A DNA stretch of 64,000 bases, taken from contig CAXKWD010000011.1 in the NCBI GenBank assembly GCA_964059195.1, forward strand, positions 13,657,951 through 13,721,950, in the 5' to 3' direction. The stretch's first letter is position 1. Each line of letters begins with the position of its first letter. The notes below the pieces were generated by a model, which saw only the letters and a program-made list of their open reading frames with translations, was not told where the DNA came from and ran no database searches. The position numbers and the translations under genes are program-made. This document shows positions 23,319-33,907 of the stretch, in pieces. Origin of the DNA: Ectobius pallidus. Lineage: Eukaryota > Arthropoda > Insecta > Blattodea > Ectobiidae.

Positions 23319-24159
23319 AAGTGATTTTTGCAATTCTATAATTTTAAATAGAAACACTTTGAATGCGAAAAGATATTCCATTCACTTTTGTGATCATTTG
23401 TTTATAAGTTTGAATATTTCCATCATAATAGCTCACAAAATCTTCGAGATGGAATATTTTACGTAAAATTCACTTGCTCAAAAATTATAGTTTCTGTTAT
23501 ATTTCGTGTCCACATAGAAGTTACCTGAGTGCCTATCTTCCAATACTTCAATGGCTTGATGAAGTATAAGATTTATTATAATTGTATAATATTTATTATA
23601 ATTATATCTAATTTATTGTAATATTAGAAGAATTTTAAAAATATAAAGCTTAAAAAAAATATTTTACATTAAATGACTGGTCTTGCAACACTCCGTTACT
23701 TCAACGTCATTTTATGGCATTTAAAAAATTCAACTGGCAAAAGTGAAACCGAATTATTAAATTTTAGTATATCATCATCATAATAATAATAAATAAAAAA
23801 AATTACGTAATTTTAGCCTATAATAACAACTCACCTACGCAACTTCTTTGTAAAGGAAACTGTATATTGAAGAACTCTCTATATGCAGGAAAATCTTATT
23901 GAAGAACGTTTCCTTTCCAGAAAATTACCTCCAAAGGCAAGACGATACCCCATTTAATGGTGCTGTAGTGAACGCTAACAAGCATTGCTGATGGGTATCG
24001 AGTGTCGCAACTGTTTACTTAACTGCCATCAGTACATGTACCAGGCTTCAATTTAACGACGCATATGTACCAAACTTAACCATGATTTCCTTTAAAATGA
24101 TGCACATGCCTACCGTCGATACCAATATATCCGTAGGCCTACTTATAAACTGCGTGTAG
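23319..24159. other. intergenic, nothing recognised
   Basis: AT-rich DNA with ATAATAAT runs near 23775; no feature supported. Confidence 0.5.
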
Positions 24160-24167
24160 TTCATTAC

Positions 24168-24829
24168 TAGACCTGGGATTTTAGGCTCTAAAAAAATTAG
24201 TTTTAGGCACCTAAAATAGGCTTTTAAAACAAGTAAATAGGTTTTCAAAAGAGAAAATAGGCACTTAAAATATGCTTTAAAAATTTGAAAATAGACTTTA
24301 AAATACTACAACATGCTCTTCAACTGTAACGTGATTTTTTACTGAAAAAAACGTGGTATACCTATTCTTAACAGAAATAATTGCAAAATTAACACAATTA
24401 AAACTACATTTATCAAAAACAGTTTTGGATTATATGAAAAATTGACACAGTATGTCCTTTGTTACTGTATATACCTGCTACTTTCTTTTTTTTTTGGGCG
24501 AATCCTCCCCCATCTTTAGCATTCCTTTGGCGACATTTGTTTGGGAAATCAAGTTTCTGTGAAAAACCCACCCTCTGCTTTTCTGCTCTTCATTCAGGGA
24601 TTCCATGAAATGATTGTATAAGTTCGAGAAGTTGAATTTTATTTTAAATGTACAAAATATGCATTTTAGGCACTAAAATAGTAAAAATAGGCTCCAAAGG
24701 TCCAAATAGGCATTATAGAACTCTATAAAATAATATAAGATATTTATCATGAAATGTTAACGTATTTTTAAAATTTCATGTTATTTCATAAGGAAAAAAA
24801 TAGGCATTTGCCTTAAAATCCCAGATCTA
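24168..24829. mobile_element. T5: hAT-type MITE, 662 bp, perfect 8-bp TSD
   Basis: Left end TAGACCTGGGATTTTAGGC, right end reversed TAGATCTGGGATTTTAAGGC. TTCATTAC flanks both ends exactly (24160-24167 and 24830-24837), the 8-bp duplication of hAT elements. Interior is AT-rich with repeated aaataggc/aaaatagg words near both ends, probably transposase-binding subterminal repeats; no transposase frame. Confidence 0.93.
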
Positions 24830-24904
24830 TTCATTACTACTGAGGTCATTGCTTAGTTGTATAAATGTTCTGAAAAGCCTGCGGGAAACGGCACACAGCA
24901 ATAA

Positions 24905-25060
24905 GCTGATTTGCAAGAGATACATGGGTGGAGTTAGCAGAGAATGGGGTTGAATGGTGAGCTCAAGTAAACGCGCAATGAGCCGCCGGGTTCCACAAAA
25001 TAGATAAATTTCCTGCAGTTTAGGAATTGTCTTAGGCATTAAGTAAGTAAGTAAGTAAGT
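24905..25060 (+). mobile_element. LINE A 3' end with TAAG tail
   Basis: Matches the C-terminal end and 3' untranslated region of the copy at 63750-63890: gatttgcaag..., gttgaatggtgagctcaagtaa, gccgccgggttcca, ggaattgtctta, then TAAGTAAGTAAGTAAG at 25040-25058. Strongly 5'-truncated; only the last about 25 codons are represented, and they are mutated. Confidence 0.82.
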
Positions 25061-25086
25061 ACTTTGTTCAACAAGGCTAGAGGCTT

Positions 25087-25340
25087 GCTTTTTTTTCCCT
25101 CAATTTTTCCTCCCCCTTGTGTGGACGTTTTGCGGCCCACGACGCTTGGGCCTTACAGGATCACGACCTATGTTCTTTGGATCTCATTCATACTATTTTG
25201 ACAAGACAAAGACATGGAGGGCGTCCCCCGATGAGTTCAGCCCAATGCCCAACATTCACCTAAACATTCATTCCGAACAGAGAGCGGATGGGATGAAGAT
25301 GATAGCCAGATGATGTCCACTCGTGTCTAATGTTTCCTCA
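25087..25340 (-). mobile_element. P1d: tRNA-derived SINE, 5'-truncated
   Basis: Reverse-strand copy of P1: gcttgggccttacaggatcacgacct, ggatctcattcatact, gacaagacaaagacatggagggc and ggatgggatgaagatga match P1c in order, with a short deletion after the ccaatgcc segment. The head is absent. The 3' tail read backwards is the T-rich tract near 25090. Confidence 0.82.
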
Positions 25341-25415
25341 ATAATTATACTTGCATCATTTCTAATAAGAATTTTAAGATTTCTAGTCTTTTGACGAGCA
25401 TTTTTTCTCTCCTCT

Positions 25416-25697
25416 TAGAGGTTGGGATTGCTGATTACGGACCCACAAGTCTGGGTTCGATCCCTTTCCTCACTTTTTCTGAGGTAGGGTAGTCTGAAAA
25501 GGGATGGACTCAGCTTAGTGACAAAAACACAGGAGATACTTGATAAAGAAGTAGAGGCACCGGTTCAGTAAGCCATCAGTAAGAAGCGTGAGTGTCAGTA
25601 CGCTGGTCATATCCCCCTATCCCTGCCTCCATTAGATGACGCAGCTTTTGGATGTTAGGCCTAGTCCCACAAGGGATGTAGAGCCTCGGAGTTCAAC
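25416..25697 (+). mobile_element. P4d: tRNA-derived SINE, plus strand
   Basis: The head keeps ctgattacggacccacaagtctGGGTTCGATCCC with an exact B-box-like sequence (25453-25464); the first A-box bases are worn. Body aagaagtagaggcaccggttcagtaagccatcagtaa matches P4a/P4c inverted, and the 3' part gatgacgcagcttttg...caagggatgtagagcc matches P4a. It runs directly into LINE B coding sequence. Confidence 0.85.
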
Positions 25698-25736
25698 TTT
25701 AGTTACTACTGAAATAAATTTTCCACATATTGAACC

Positions 25737-26583
25737 TCTGGGAGGTGCAAACATAGGAGGAAGGAGAATAAAGTGCATAAGATTTGCAGATGAGATGACT
25801 TTGCTAGCTGAAGATGAAATGGCACTGAACAACATGCTGATGGACCTAAATGACACTTGTGAGGACTATGGGATGAAGATAAATATAAATAAGACGAAGG
25901 CCATGGTTATTGGAAGAGAACTCAAGAAGGTAGACGTGAGAATTAAGGATGAGGTTATCGAACAAGTAGACAGGTTCAAATACTTGGATTGCACTATCAG
26001 TAGCAACATGAGCTGTCATCAAGAAGTAAAACAGAGGATAGCAATGGCAAAAGAAATTTTTAACAGGAAGAGGAAAAATCTTCTGTGGGCCTTTGGAAAA
26101 GGAACTAAGAAAATGCTATTGAAGAGCTTTGTGTGGAGTGTAGCGTTGTATGGTGCAGAGACTTGGACATTACGACTGAATGAGGGAAAAAAGACTGGAA
26201 GCATTTGAGATGTGGATATGGAGAAGAATACCATGGACAGATAAAGTTAAAAATAAAGATGTGCTGGGCAGAGTGGGAGAAAGAAGAGTTTTAATGGAAA
26301 TCATTAGGAAGAGGAAAATAAATTGGAGGGGACATTGGCTATAAAGAAATTGTCTGCTGAAGGATGTCATAGAAGGGATGATAAATGGGAAGAAGGTTCG
26401 AGGCAGAAGAAGATACAACAGACAATATACAACAGCTAGACAACATTAAAATAAGTGGACTTTATGCAGACAGAAGAAGGAAGGCTGAGAGAAGGGAAGA
26501 GTGGAGAATGCTGAGTTTGCAGTGAAAGACCTGCCCGTGGGCAGAACGCTATGAATGAATGAATGAATGAATGAATGTAAAGG
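25737..26583 (+). pseudogene. LINE B reverse transcriptase C-terminal half, with 3' end
   Basis: Best-preserved protein remnant in the window. The frame holds GGRRIKCIRFADEMTLLAED, matching the reverse transcriptase catalytic block (F/Y-A-D-D), but the second Asp is Glu (FADE, 25783-25794). It continues with thumb-type motifs YGMKININKTKAMVI, VDRFKYLDCTI and WSVALYGAETWTL. A one-base slip in the AAAAAA run near 26188 shifts the frame to RLEAFEMWIWRRIPW...KINWRGHWL, then a stop (26341-26343) and RNCLLKDVIEG. The 3' end finishes at an ATGAATGAATGAATGAATG tail (26550-26577). The N-terminal endonuclease, fingers and palm are absent and SINE P4d abuts the 5' side. Non-LTR clade not assigned. Non-functional. 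Confidence 0.88.
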
Positions 26584-27519
26584 ATCGGAGTTCGATTGCA
26601 ATACAAACTGAAAGAATTCACTTTTTAGTTCATTTGACTGAAATGTGCTGGGCAAATGTACAATATTACAAACTAAATGAAACAAAGCTTTGTATGGAAA
26701 TCGATTCGATGAGGCTATTGGATTTAGCTATATGTTTACACGAAGCCTATCTGTAACTATGGCCTGCCAGGCTTTCGCGTCAGCAGAATTACACGGATCG
26801 GCTCTGTAACGACCTACCAGGACGATATAAAATAAACCAGCTAGACCGTACCACACATACCGCTGGCTTTTACTGATCATAACCCGGTAACGGTAATAGC
26901 ATTGACTGGCTATCGAGACCGTAGGGCTGAGTAGGTAAATCTTGTTTGTTACCTCTTAAACGTGCTCTTGTAATCAGAATTCAGGACTCCTGCACACTAA
27001 ATTGAAGAATGTATGAGATGATATGTTTTATAGCTCTAAGTTACAAGCAAGGATATGAATATGTATTAGTGCTTGTCACAAGCACGAGAGAGAAGAATCT
27101 ACAGCGACTCTCACTAGAAATGACGGTTTAAAGTGTTTAGACGATTAAAATGGAGCCAGTAATTCCTCTTATCACTATCTCAATAGAGTTATGAAACCTC
27201 AAAGAAGAACGAAAGAGAAATAAATCTGGAGCTGGCATTATGCTGTTAATCTTCTGCATACAAACTAAAAGAAAAAACATAACATGGAATACCAAGAGAG
27301 GTATCACAGTACCCCGAAGCAAAATGTATTCTTAAACATCGTAAATGTACAGAATGTACAATAATGTATTGCACTAGATTTGTCTCTTAGTTCAAAGTTT
27401 GACTTCAATTGGCAGTTATATAATTTTTTGTAAAAAAAAAAATAGTTGATATTAAATTAACAATTTTGCAGATTTAGTATCTATTGTATTTACACAAATT
27501 ATTGCACTGAAATAATTAC
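26584..27519. other. intergenic, nothing recognised
   Basis: No gene. The segment 26760-26940 is less AT-rich than the flanks but has no open frame of note. Confidence 0.5.
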
Positions 27520-27548
27520 ACACAATAATAATAATACTAATAATAATA

Positions 27549-27595
<47 letters not shown>

Positions 27596-27775
27596 CTGGT
27601 ACCCTATGATCCCCAGGTGGGGCGAAGGGGCCTCCAAGTGGAGGTTTCATTACCTATACTAATTTTGATATGCTTATTTTCCGAGAGAGGGTAGAGGGAC
27701 AGGTGGTAAGCCCATCGCCTCGCAACCCCCCTCTGGAAACTAAGTATTTCTTGGACGTGAAAGTAAGGTAAACAT
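27520..27775 (-). mobile_element. P3a: tRNA-derived SINE, 5'-truncated, with (AAT)n tail
   Basis: Body (27597-27770) matches P3b and P3c: aggtggggcgaaggggcctccaagtggaggttt, ttttccgagagagggtagaggga, ggtggtaagcccatcgcct. The head is missing. Its 3' end, on the left, passes straight into an AAT array (27536-27596; ATT in element orientation), so the microsatellite is the SINE tail. Confidence 0.85.
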
Positions 27776-29927
27776 AGAATATATATTAATTTGTTTGGAA
27801 AGTACTATTTTGCTCGTGAGTGATGTTAACATAATAAATATATTAAAAGTCACTTATATTATTCACATATGTATATACACACACACACACACATATTGAG
27901 TTTCACAAGTTATACAGTGCAGGAATTATAGGCTATCTTCTTTCTTCTAAACGATGCTGGTTCTTGATTAAGTTTTTGTACTGTGAACTGCAAGATTACA
28001 GTGCAATTTTTTCTACCTGGTCCTGCTCAAAGAAATGCTCAGTAGCATGGATTATTTGAAGTTTTATGGAAATATTGTCATTCGAATGGGGTAATGATTC
28101 ATTCGTATGCCAGTCTTCAAGGCAGTCACATCGCACTGACTAACGTATACGGGCACGACTGGCATGATTGGCGGGAAGGGAAGATGGCTTGTTTCTCTGA
28201 CTTCAACTCCCACCTCTTAATACTCTTCCCTTGACATGCGTTTCTTCAGTGCCAAGAACAAAAGAAATTACTGATATCTCTTTACCACTTATACCGTAAA
28301 TAAGTATTATTTTTATGTTGTAATTCCTTACCAATTCTTAATCTTCTGATGTAATCAGATAAGTATAAATAAGTTTAAAAAAAGCCTATAGTTATATAGA
28401 TTTATTTGTAGACGTAAATCTGGGATTCATAAACTTCAGTGTTAAAATCCCTCATTGTTATTTTATCGTCCGTATACAACCATCATTTTGTTTGTATATT
28501 TTCGTAATGGTGTCACATACTTTTGAACCAATATCGTCATCATGTCAGTCATTTTGAAAATTGACGGGTAGTTCATTTTTCATTTCACCTACTACAGCTA
28601 CTCCTCTAGTTTATTTTTTTTTTATTTTTACGTAATAAAGATATTGGTTAATAATGTCGTTTTTCACAATTTGAACATGTTGACTGTTATGCTTTTATGG
28701 TCATCCATACGGCCATTGAGTGCGGCTGTTTCCGCTAGGCTTAGAGTTGCTGTCCCTGCAATAACTCACCACACAGCGGTCATAACCTGCGAGCTGGATT
28801 AACTCTGCAAAATTATATTGCACCAGGTTCTTTTGCACCATTCCTCGCAAATATGTTTCTATAAATTGATAAAATCGACCATGAATAAAAATTTATGTTA
28901 AGCTTTGGATACAATATATTATCTTGTAAAGCACTAAACACAATATTGACAATAATAATAACTATATAGGCATGATCTAACAACTAATGCAATCAACCTG
29001 TGGTTCCCAGGTTTTCAAGTGCCCCTTGAAGTATTTATTTTTGTTTTAAAATATTTCCTTAGTGTGGAGTATTTAGGTCATTTTCTGACATAATATGACA
29101 GCGACATCTGCTGTCTTTATTAATTTATTTTAAAAACATACAGCCTGGCAAGTGGTCATTGGTGGTAAAGCTTTTGGTCATTGGAGCTGTCAGCGTTGAC
29201 TTCAGCGTGGCATGTACAAATTACGTTAACGTATTCCTATGTGGGCGCCAGGGCAGTTCAGTTTTGCCAGACTGCCGATTCTTAATAAAAGAGCGCACAA
29301 CAGATGAGGAAGATTTTTTAAATGGATCTTTACTCTGTGAACGCTTGTCGTAGAACGCGAATAACGCAATATCTGAGAGCATTGCGTGAAACTAACTCCT
29401 ATTGATTGCTTGTGCGCACTGTGGGATAAGATATTTCGAATACCAGTTCAGAACATAAGTTATTTGAAGCGCACGAGATAAATGGGACATCCGGTATATA
29501 ATTGAAATTTGAAATTTCTTTGAATATGACTAAACAGATACACTGACTGAAGGTTTCTTTGTTACTGCATTTCCAAGCTAATGCAATATAATTATTAGAA
29601 GCCGTGTTGGTGGTGGTTCTGTGCCCTAAAGTGGGCGTAGAGTGCAGCGTTACGTTGGTCAATTCCATCACTTCCTTAGCTCGGAAACGGCTGCGAGCGA
29701 GCAGTTATAGGGACAGTCGTTAGGACCTCCCGGCAGGTAATACGAAACAGTACGGCCTATCATTAAGAGTAACAGACGTTATTCTGTATTCTAGGCTCTT
29801 CAGCATGATTAGGCCATGACAATCTGGCTTCAGACTGATACGCTCATGTGATAGCTGCAGGATCTCCACGAAAGCCTGTAGCTCAGATATAAAAAAATCG
29901 ATATCGCTCGATTCAGATAACCTATCT
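27776..29927. other. gene-free stretch with (AC)n
   Basis: Holds a short CA microsatellite (27876-27893). The frames 29159-29353 (+) and 29399-29671 (-) are unrecognised. No gene called. Confidence 0.5.
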
Positions 29928-30278
29928 TCCTGTATATCCCCACTGTCGGGGCATTAGAGCCTCCAAGCGGGGGTTACTCTTAACGATTCGAACTTTATGC
30001 TCTTGTTTTCCGAGAGAGGGCAGATGGACGGGTGTTAAGCCCATCCTCACAGACTCCTCAGGAAACCAAGTTATTACTAGGACGTGAAATGGCCGAGAAA
30101 TTTCGTCCAGAGGCTCTAATTTTGTCGTAAATCCATGACATGTGTCCCGCAGCTTAAAATTCCTCCCGGAGGCTCCGTGCCCAGGGTTTTAACATCCTCA
30201 AAAATCCATCCACCGCGGCCGGGTTTGATCCCGCGACCTTCGGATCTAAAGGCGGTACACCACCGTGGCCGACCGATT
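29928..30278 (-). mobile_element. P3b: tRNA-derived SINE, near full length
   Basis: Minus-strand head (gtcggccacggtggtgtaccgcc...) has a B-box-like GGGATCAAACCC (plus strand gggtttgatccc, 30220-30231), then a body including the conserved 'gttttccgagagagggcaga' and 'gggcattagagcctccaagcgg' segments shared with P3a and P3c. About 350 bp, ending near 29930 without a clear tail array. The plus-strand frame 30135-30323 is SINE translation. Confidence 0.86.
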
Positions 30279-31190
30279 TACGTAATGCATAAGGGAATAT
30301 TGGTGAAATATTATAAATTGTAATATGTTTACTGTGACTGTTACATACGTTTATTTTTATTATTACCTATTAATGCCTTACGGCCAGATACGTAGCCAGG
30401 ATTTTGGTTCGGATGGGGCCCACCGGTGGGTACTCTCCCGATTTTTTTTTCAGAATTAAGCCTCGAAAATTAAATTTAATGTATTTTTCATTTACAAACA
30501 ACAGTTCATTTTTCAACGAGCCTATAATGGCATTTATTGAAAAACGGGTATGTTTTCATGAAACGTGAAAAGGGAGGCTCATAATTTTCATACGAGTGTC
30601 TTAATTGCGTTATAGGCAAGTTGCATTCGACTTTTTGTTCGACCATAATTAATTTAAATGTTTAAGTTTTGAGTTTTTAGAATACTTCGAAATTGATGAA
30701 GCAAGCGACTCTCGCCATTTGCTGTTATAGTTATCGTGTTTTTCGATACAGGCATGCAGGCCACAGGGCTTCTCTTGACGCTTTAACACAAAAAAACGCA
30801 CATTAAAACACAGGATATAAATTCAATTTAGTGTAATATTGAAATTAAGACGAACAGAATTTTATTTTATTTTAAATACAAGTTGTTTATTTGCGCGGTT
30901 TCATTTGTTGCTCTGAAGGTTTCAAAATTGTTCCGTGTTCGATAATAATCTATATTACTTGTGTTATAATGCAAATCTGTATCCAAATTGACATCATTAG
31001 GATATCGTACTAATAAGTAATGAGCAGGTTATAGTATGGTCGAACAAATAGTAGCTTCACTAAATAAGAAGTGTATTTTAGTTTAGTGAAATGTTCGTAA
31101 TTTTTCTTCGTTTCCTTATGGCAGGTCTATACCCTCGTTAGTTAGATTCCACTCTGCAAATCTGTCTTCTGCTACATTTTTTAATTATCC
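30279..31190. other. intergenic with a possible hAT-like end
   Basis: At 30385-30430, gatacgtagccaggattttggttcggatggggccca resembles the CAGTGGCGTAGCCAGG-type terminus seen in T4, but I find no matching inverted end. Otherwise unannotated. Confidence 0.4.
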
Positions 31191-31556
31191 ACATTTTCTT
31201 TTCTTCTTGATGTCATCCAGAATCTCAAGTCTTATTCTGCTAAGTTTTCTTCTTCTTCTTCTTCTTCTTCTTCTTCTTCTTCCTTTTATATTTTCTATGA
31301 CGTGTTGCAGAAGTCCACTTCTTCTCATAATGTGTCCTATCCAGTTGCCTTTCCTTTTCCTTACAACTTCCAACATACATCTCTTCTGAACCACTCTTTT
31401 TAATCTTCGTCCAATTTCTTAATTTCTCTTTTACCAAGTTTCTTGTTCCTTTTCTTTTTCCTTCGATGACGTCTAGCAGAAGTCCACTTTTTCTGAAGTG
31501 TCCTAACCAGTTTACTTTTCTTTTCCTTGCAACTTCCAACATACATCTCTTCTAAT
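31191..31556 (-). pseudogene. LINE B-like C-terminal fragments, tandemly duplicated around (CTT)n
   Basis: Minus-strand frames encode the reverse transcriptase C-terminal motif twice: CMLEVARKRKVNWLGH...GLLLDVIEG and CMLEVVRKRKGNWIGH...GLLQHVIE, comparable to RKRKINWRGHWL...CLLKDVIEG of LINE B. The repeated block (acttccaacatacatctcttct at 31366 and 31532) recurs at about 166 bp. A CTT array (31247-31283) sits in one copy and gives a poly-Arg or poly-Lys translation. No intact enzyme. Confidence 0.82.
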
Positions 31557-32271
31557 CTACTACTCATAAAAATTCTCAATTCATTATTTTGTCTGTTAAA
31601 CGATCATTCTCCTCTTTCCTCCACCAACACATTTAAAGCTCTCTAAATATTTCCTTTCCACTTTTATCAGTAATGATGTTTATACATTTAACGTCCATTC
31701 GAAATTTCATCAGATTTTTGCATTAAGCATTTTAGCATAAATGATGATTAAATGTTTATTTGGTCGCGTGTTAAAGGTGATGATATTTGAATGTGCAATA
31801 ATTATGTTTGTCTTCTCTGTTTGCACATTTTCTCCAACGTTATAATAACTGCTATAATAATAATTAATATTCTACGTCATAGGGATATTCAAGAGATGGA
31901 CGTGAAGTACCAATGTCATGAATATGTGATATGAATTACATTTTATACTACTATTCAGAAAACCTCATTTTTTATTTCAATTCCTCAGCATTTCAACTTG
32001 TGTTGTTATTATTAGATATTTAGTAGATTAGATTATTTTCTGTCCAATTTGATGAACATTTCAAAATAGGTAAACATCAACTGCTAAAGAGAGTTTATTC
32101 TCAAGGGTGAAGATTTTGGACACCAGAATAATAAAAGAATGAAGTGTGAAATTTATAAAAACTTATATTTCCCATCAGGTTAAAATTTACATTTTATTGT
32201 TGGTTAAAACATTTGGCTATCCTGGAAAATATTAAAGCTATAGTTTGGAACGTTTACTTGTTCCCTACGGG
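31557..32271. other. intergenic, nothing recognised
   Basis: AT-rich, no feature supported. Confidence 0.5.
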
Positions 32272-32952
32272 CGAGGGAGAATCAAATTAAAATAACTTTT
32301 TCCACTATTTTTCTGCAGAAAGAATGTTCGCTTGTACATTATTTTTCTACATAATCCCCTGCCAGTTCAATGCACTAATGCCATCAGATAGGAAGTGCTT
32401 CAATACCGCATGAGAAAAACTATTCTGATTGTCATTGTAGGCACTCATGCACCGCCGATTGGACGTCTTCATCAGACTTGAACTTCTGCCTTCCAAGGAG
32501 CTCCTTTAATGGACTAAAGATGTGGAAATCTAATGGTGCCAAACCTGGCAAGTATGGCAGATGTGGGAGGCACTTGAAGCACATGTCGTCGATGGTTTTC
32601 ATGGTTTCACGAGCAGCATGAGGACGGGCGTTATCACATGCAGAAGTAAAACATCTGCACTCAGCAACACCCTTCGCTTTGTCACCATCAGATTTCCAAA
32701 TCTTTGGTCTGTTAAAGGATCTCCTTGGAAGGCAGAAGTTCAAATCTGATGAAGACGTCCAATCGATGGTGCAGGAGTGGCGACAGAGTACACCAAAATA
32801 ATTTTTCTCATGGGGTAATGAAGCTCTTCCTATCCAATGGCGTAAGTGCTTTGAACTGGGAGGGGTCTACATAGAAAATAATGTACAAGCAAACATTCTT
32901 GCTCCAGTAAAATAGTGGGAAAATAATCGCGGTTTTCATTTGATTCTCCCTC

Positions 32953-32953
<1 letters not shown>
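32272..32953 (-). pseudogene. M3: mariner transposase 3' half as an inverted duplication
   Basis: Both ends are the same mariner-like terminus (cgagggagaatcaaa left, tttgattctccctcg right). The left arm (about 32272-32542, minus strand) encodes the transposase C-terminus, the middle (about 32543-32678, minus) encodes DNARPHAARE and LPYLPGLAPLDFH, and the right arm (about 32679-32953, plus) repeats the C-terminus inverted (RQKFKSDEDVQSMVQEW). Arms are about 270 bp and clearly alignable. The motif PLAP-type 'LAPLDFH' corresponds to the mariner DD34D block. No N-terminal domain; stops and frameshifts exclude function. The right end abuts a TA array. Confidence 0.88.

Positions 32954-33010
<57 letters not shown>
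32954..33010 (+). repeat. (TA)n microsatellite
   Basis: About 28 TA units directly after the mariner end; TA is the mariner target, so the element may have inserted in the array or the array grew from the TA duplication. Confidence 0.95.
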
Positions 33011-33012
<2 letters not shown>

Positions 33013-33045
33013 CAAAGCACAAGTTCTGAGTTTCACATCATCCTT

Positions 33046-33222
33046 GGGTGAGATCAGTGATTATGATCATAAAGCTTTGGGCTAAACCGAAAGTGGACCT
33101 AAGAAACTGATATGCCAGATAGATCAATGCCAACTGTACTGAAGAATTATTGCTTAGTTTTTTAGTTCCAACCAACTCGTTCCACTTAGCTCAATGCTTT
33201 ATTATCATAATCACTGGTCATA
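33046..33222. mobile_element. T6b: rearranged inverted copy of MITE T6
   Basis: 33046-33115 (plus) and 33110-33222 (minus) both match the interior of T6 (gatcagtgattatgataataaagc..., aagcaataatgctttagtac), giving a foldback arrangement. The original ends are lost. Confidence 0.65.
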
Positions 33223-33672
33223 CTTATATAGTACATATTCATCACACCATACCATCAGCAAGCAATAACATTTGAATCACTCAGGAAAATTTCAGTACAG
33301 CAACTATGGTTCATAAATTATTTCATTAATACACGTATAATTCTGCAGCTATTAACGTAAAATATTAAATCTACTTATATTTTGTTTATTTTCGCTTATA
33401 TGCCGTCATAATTTCGCAAACTGTCACCAAATTGTTCACCAACTGTCACCAAAAGCCTAGTATCGTCATCAGATTACTGTCTCTTTCAGTGTTGTCTTTA
33501 AATATTTGTAAATCAAAGTGGATTTGTACGAATTTAGTTACAGTGAAAAACGATGCCTGGAAAAATGATTTCAAAATATGAGTACATACTGAAGAAAATA
33601 ATTCTGTATTTCCCCCAAAAGAAATTATTTTTATGTAAATATATCACCACATTACCTTACCTCACCCTAGTA
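33223..33672. other. intergenic, nothing recognised
   Basis: Contains a short duplication (caaactgtcaccaaattgttcaccaactgtcaccaaaa, about 33417-33453). No gene. Confidence 0.5.
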
Positions 33673-33907
33673 TAGGTGGATTTGTCTGCTGGAGATAGAA
33701 CAATGCCAGCAGTCATTTAAAAATGGACTTGCTTTTGTAACAGCTCCTTGATCAATTTCTACGTTTCATTTCGTACTTGGGTGAGACCAGTGGCTATGAT
33801 AATAAAGTATTGGGCTAAGATGAAAGAGCTGACTGGACCTAACAAACTAAGCAATTATGCTTTAGTACTGCTGGCATTGGTCTAGCTCCTGCAGACAAAT
33901 CCACCTA
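33673..33907. mobile_element. T6: 235-bp MITE with TA target duplication
   Basis: Ends TAGGTGGATTTGTCTGCTGG (left) and TAGGTGGATTTGTCTGCAGG (right, reversed); the repeat runs about 42 bp with a few mismatches to ...caatgccagcagt. TA directly outside each end fits the Tc1/mariner target. No coding. A 22-bp interior word recurs inverted at about 33991-34014. Confidence 0.82.

Noticed and set aside
25636..25736. N-terminal 34 residues of the LINE B frame as part of the enzyme
   Set aside because: They are encoded by the 3' part of SINE P4d and adjoining DNA fused in frame by chance.
31240..31542. Lys-rich 100-codon protein
   Set aside because: It is the LINE B-like fragment read through the CTT array.
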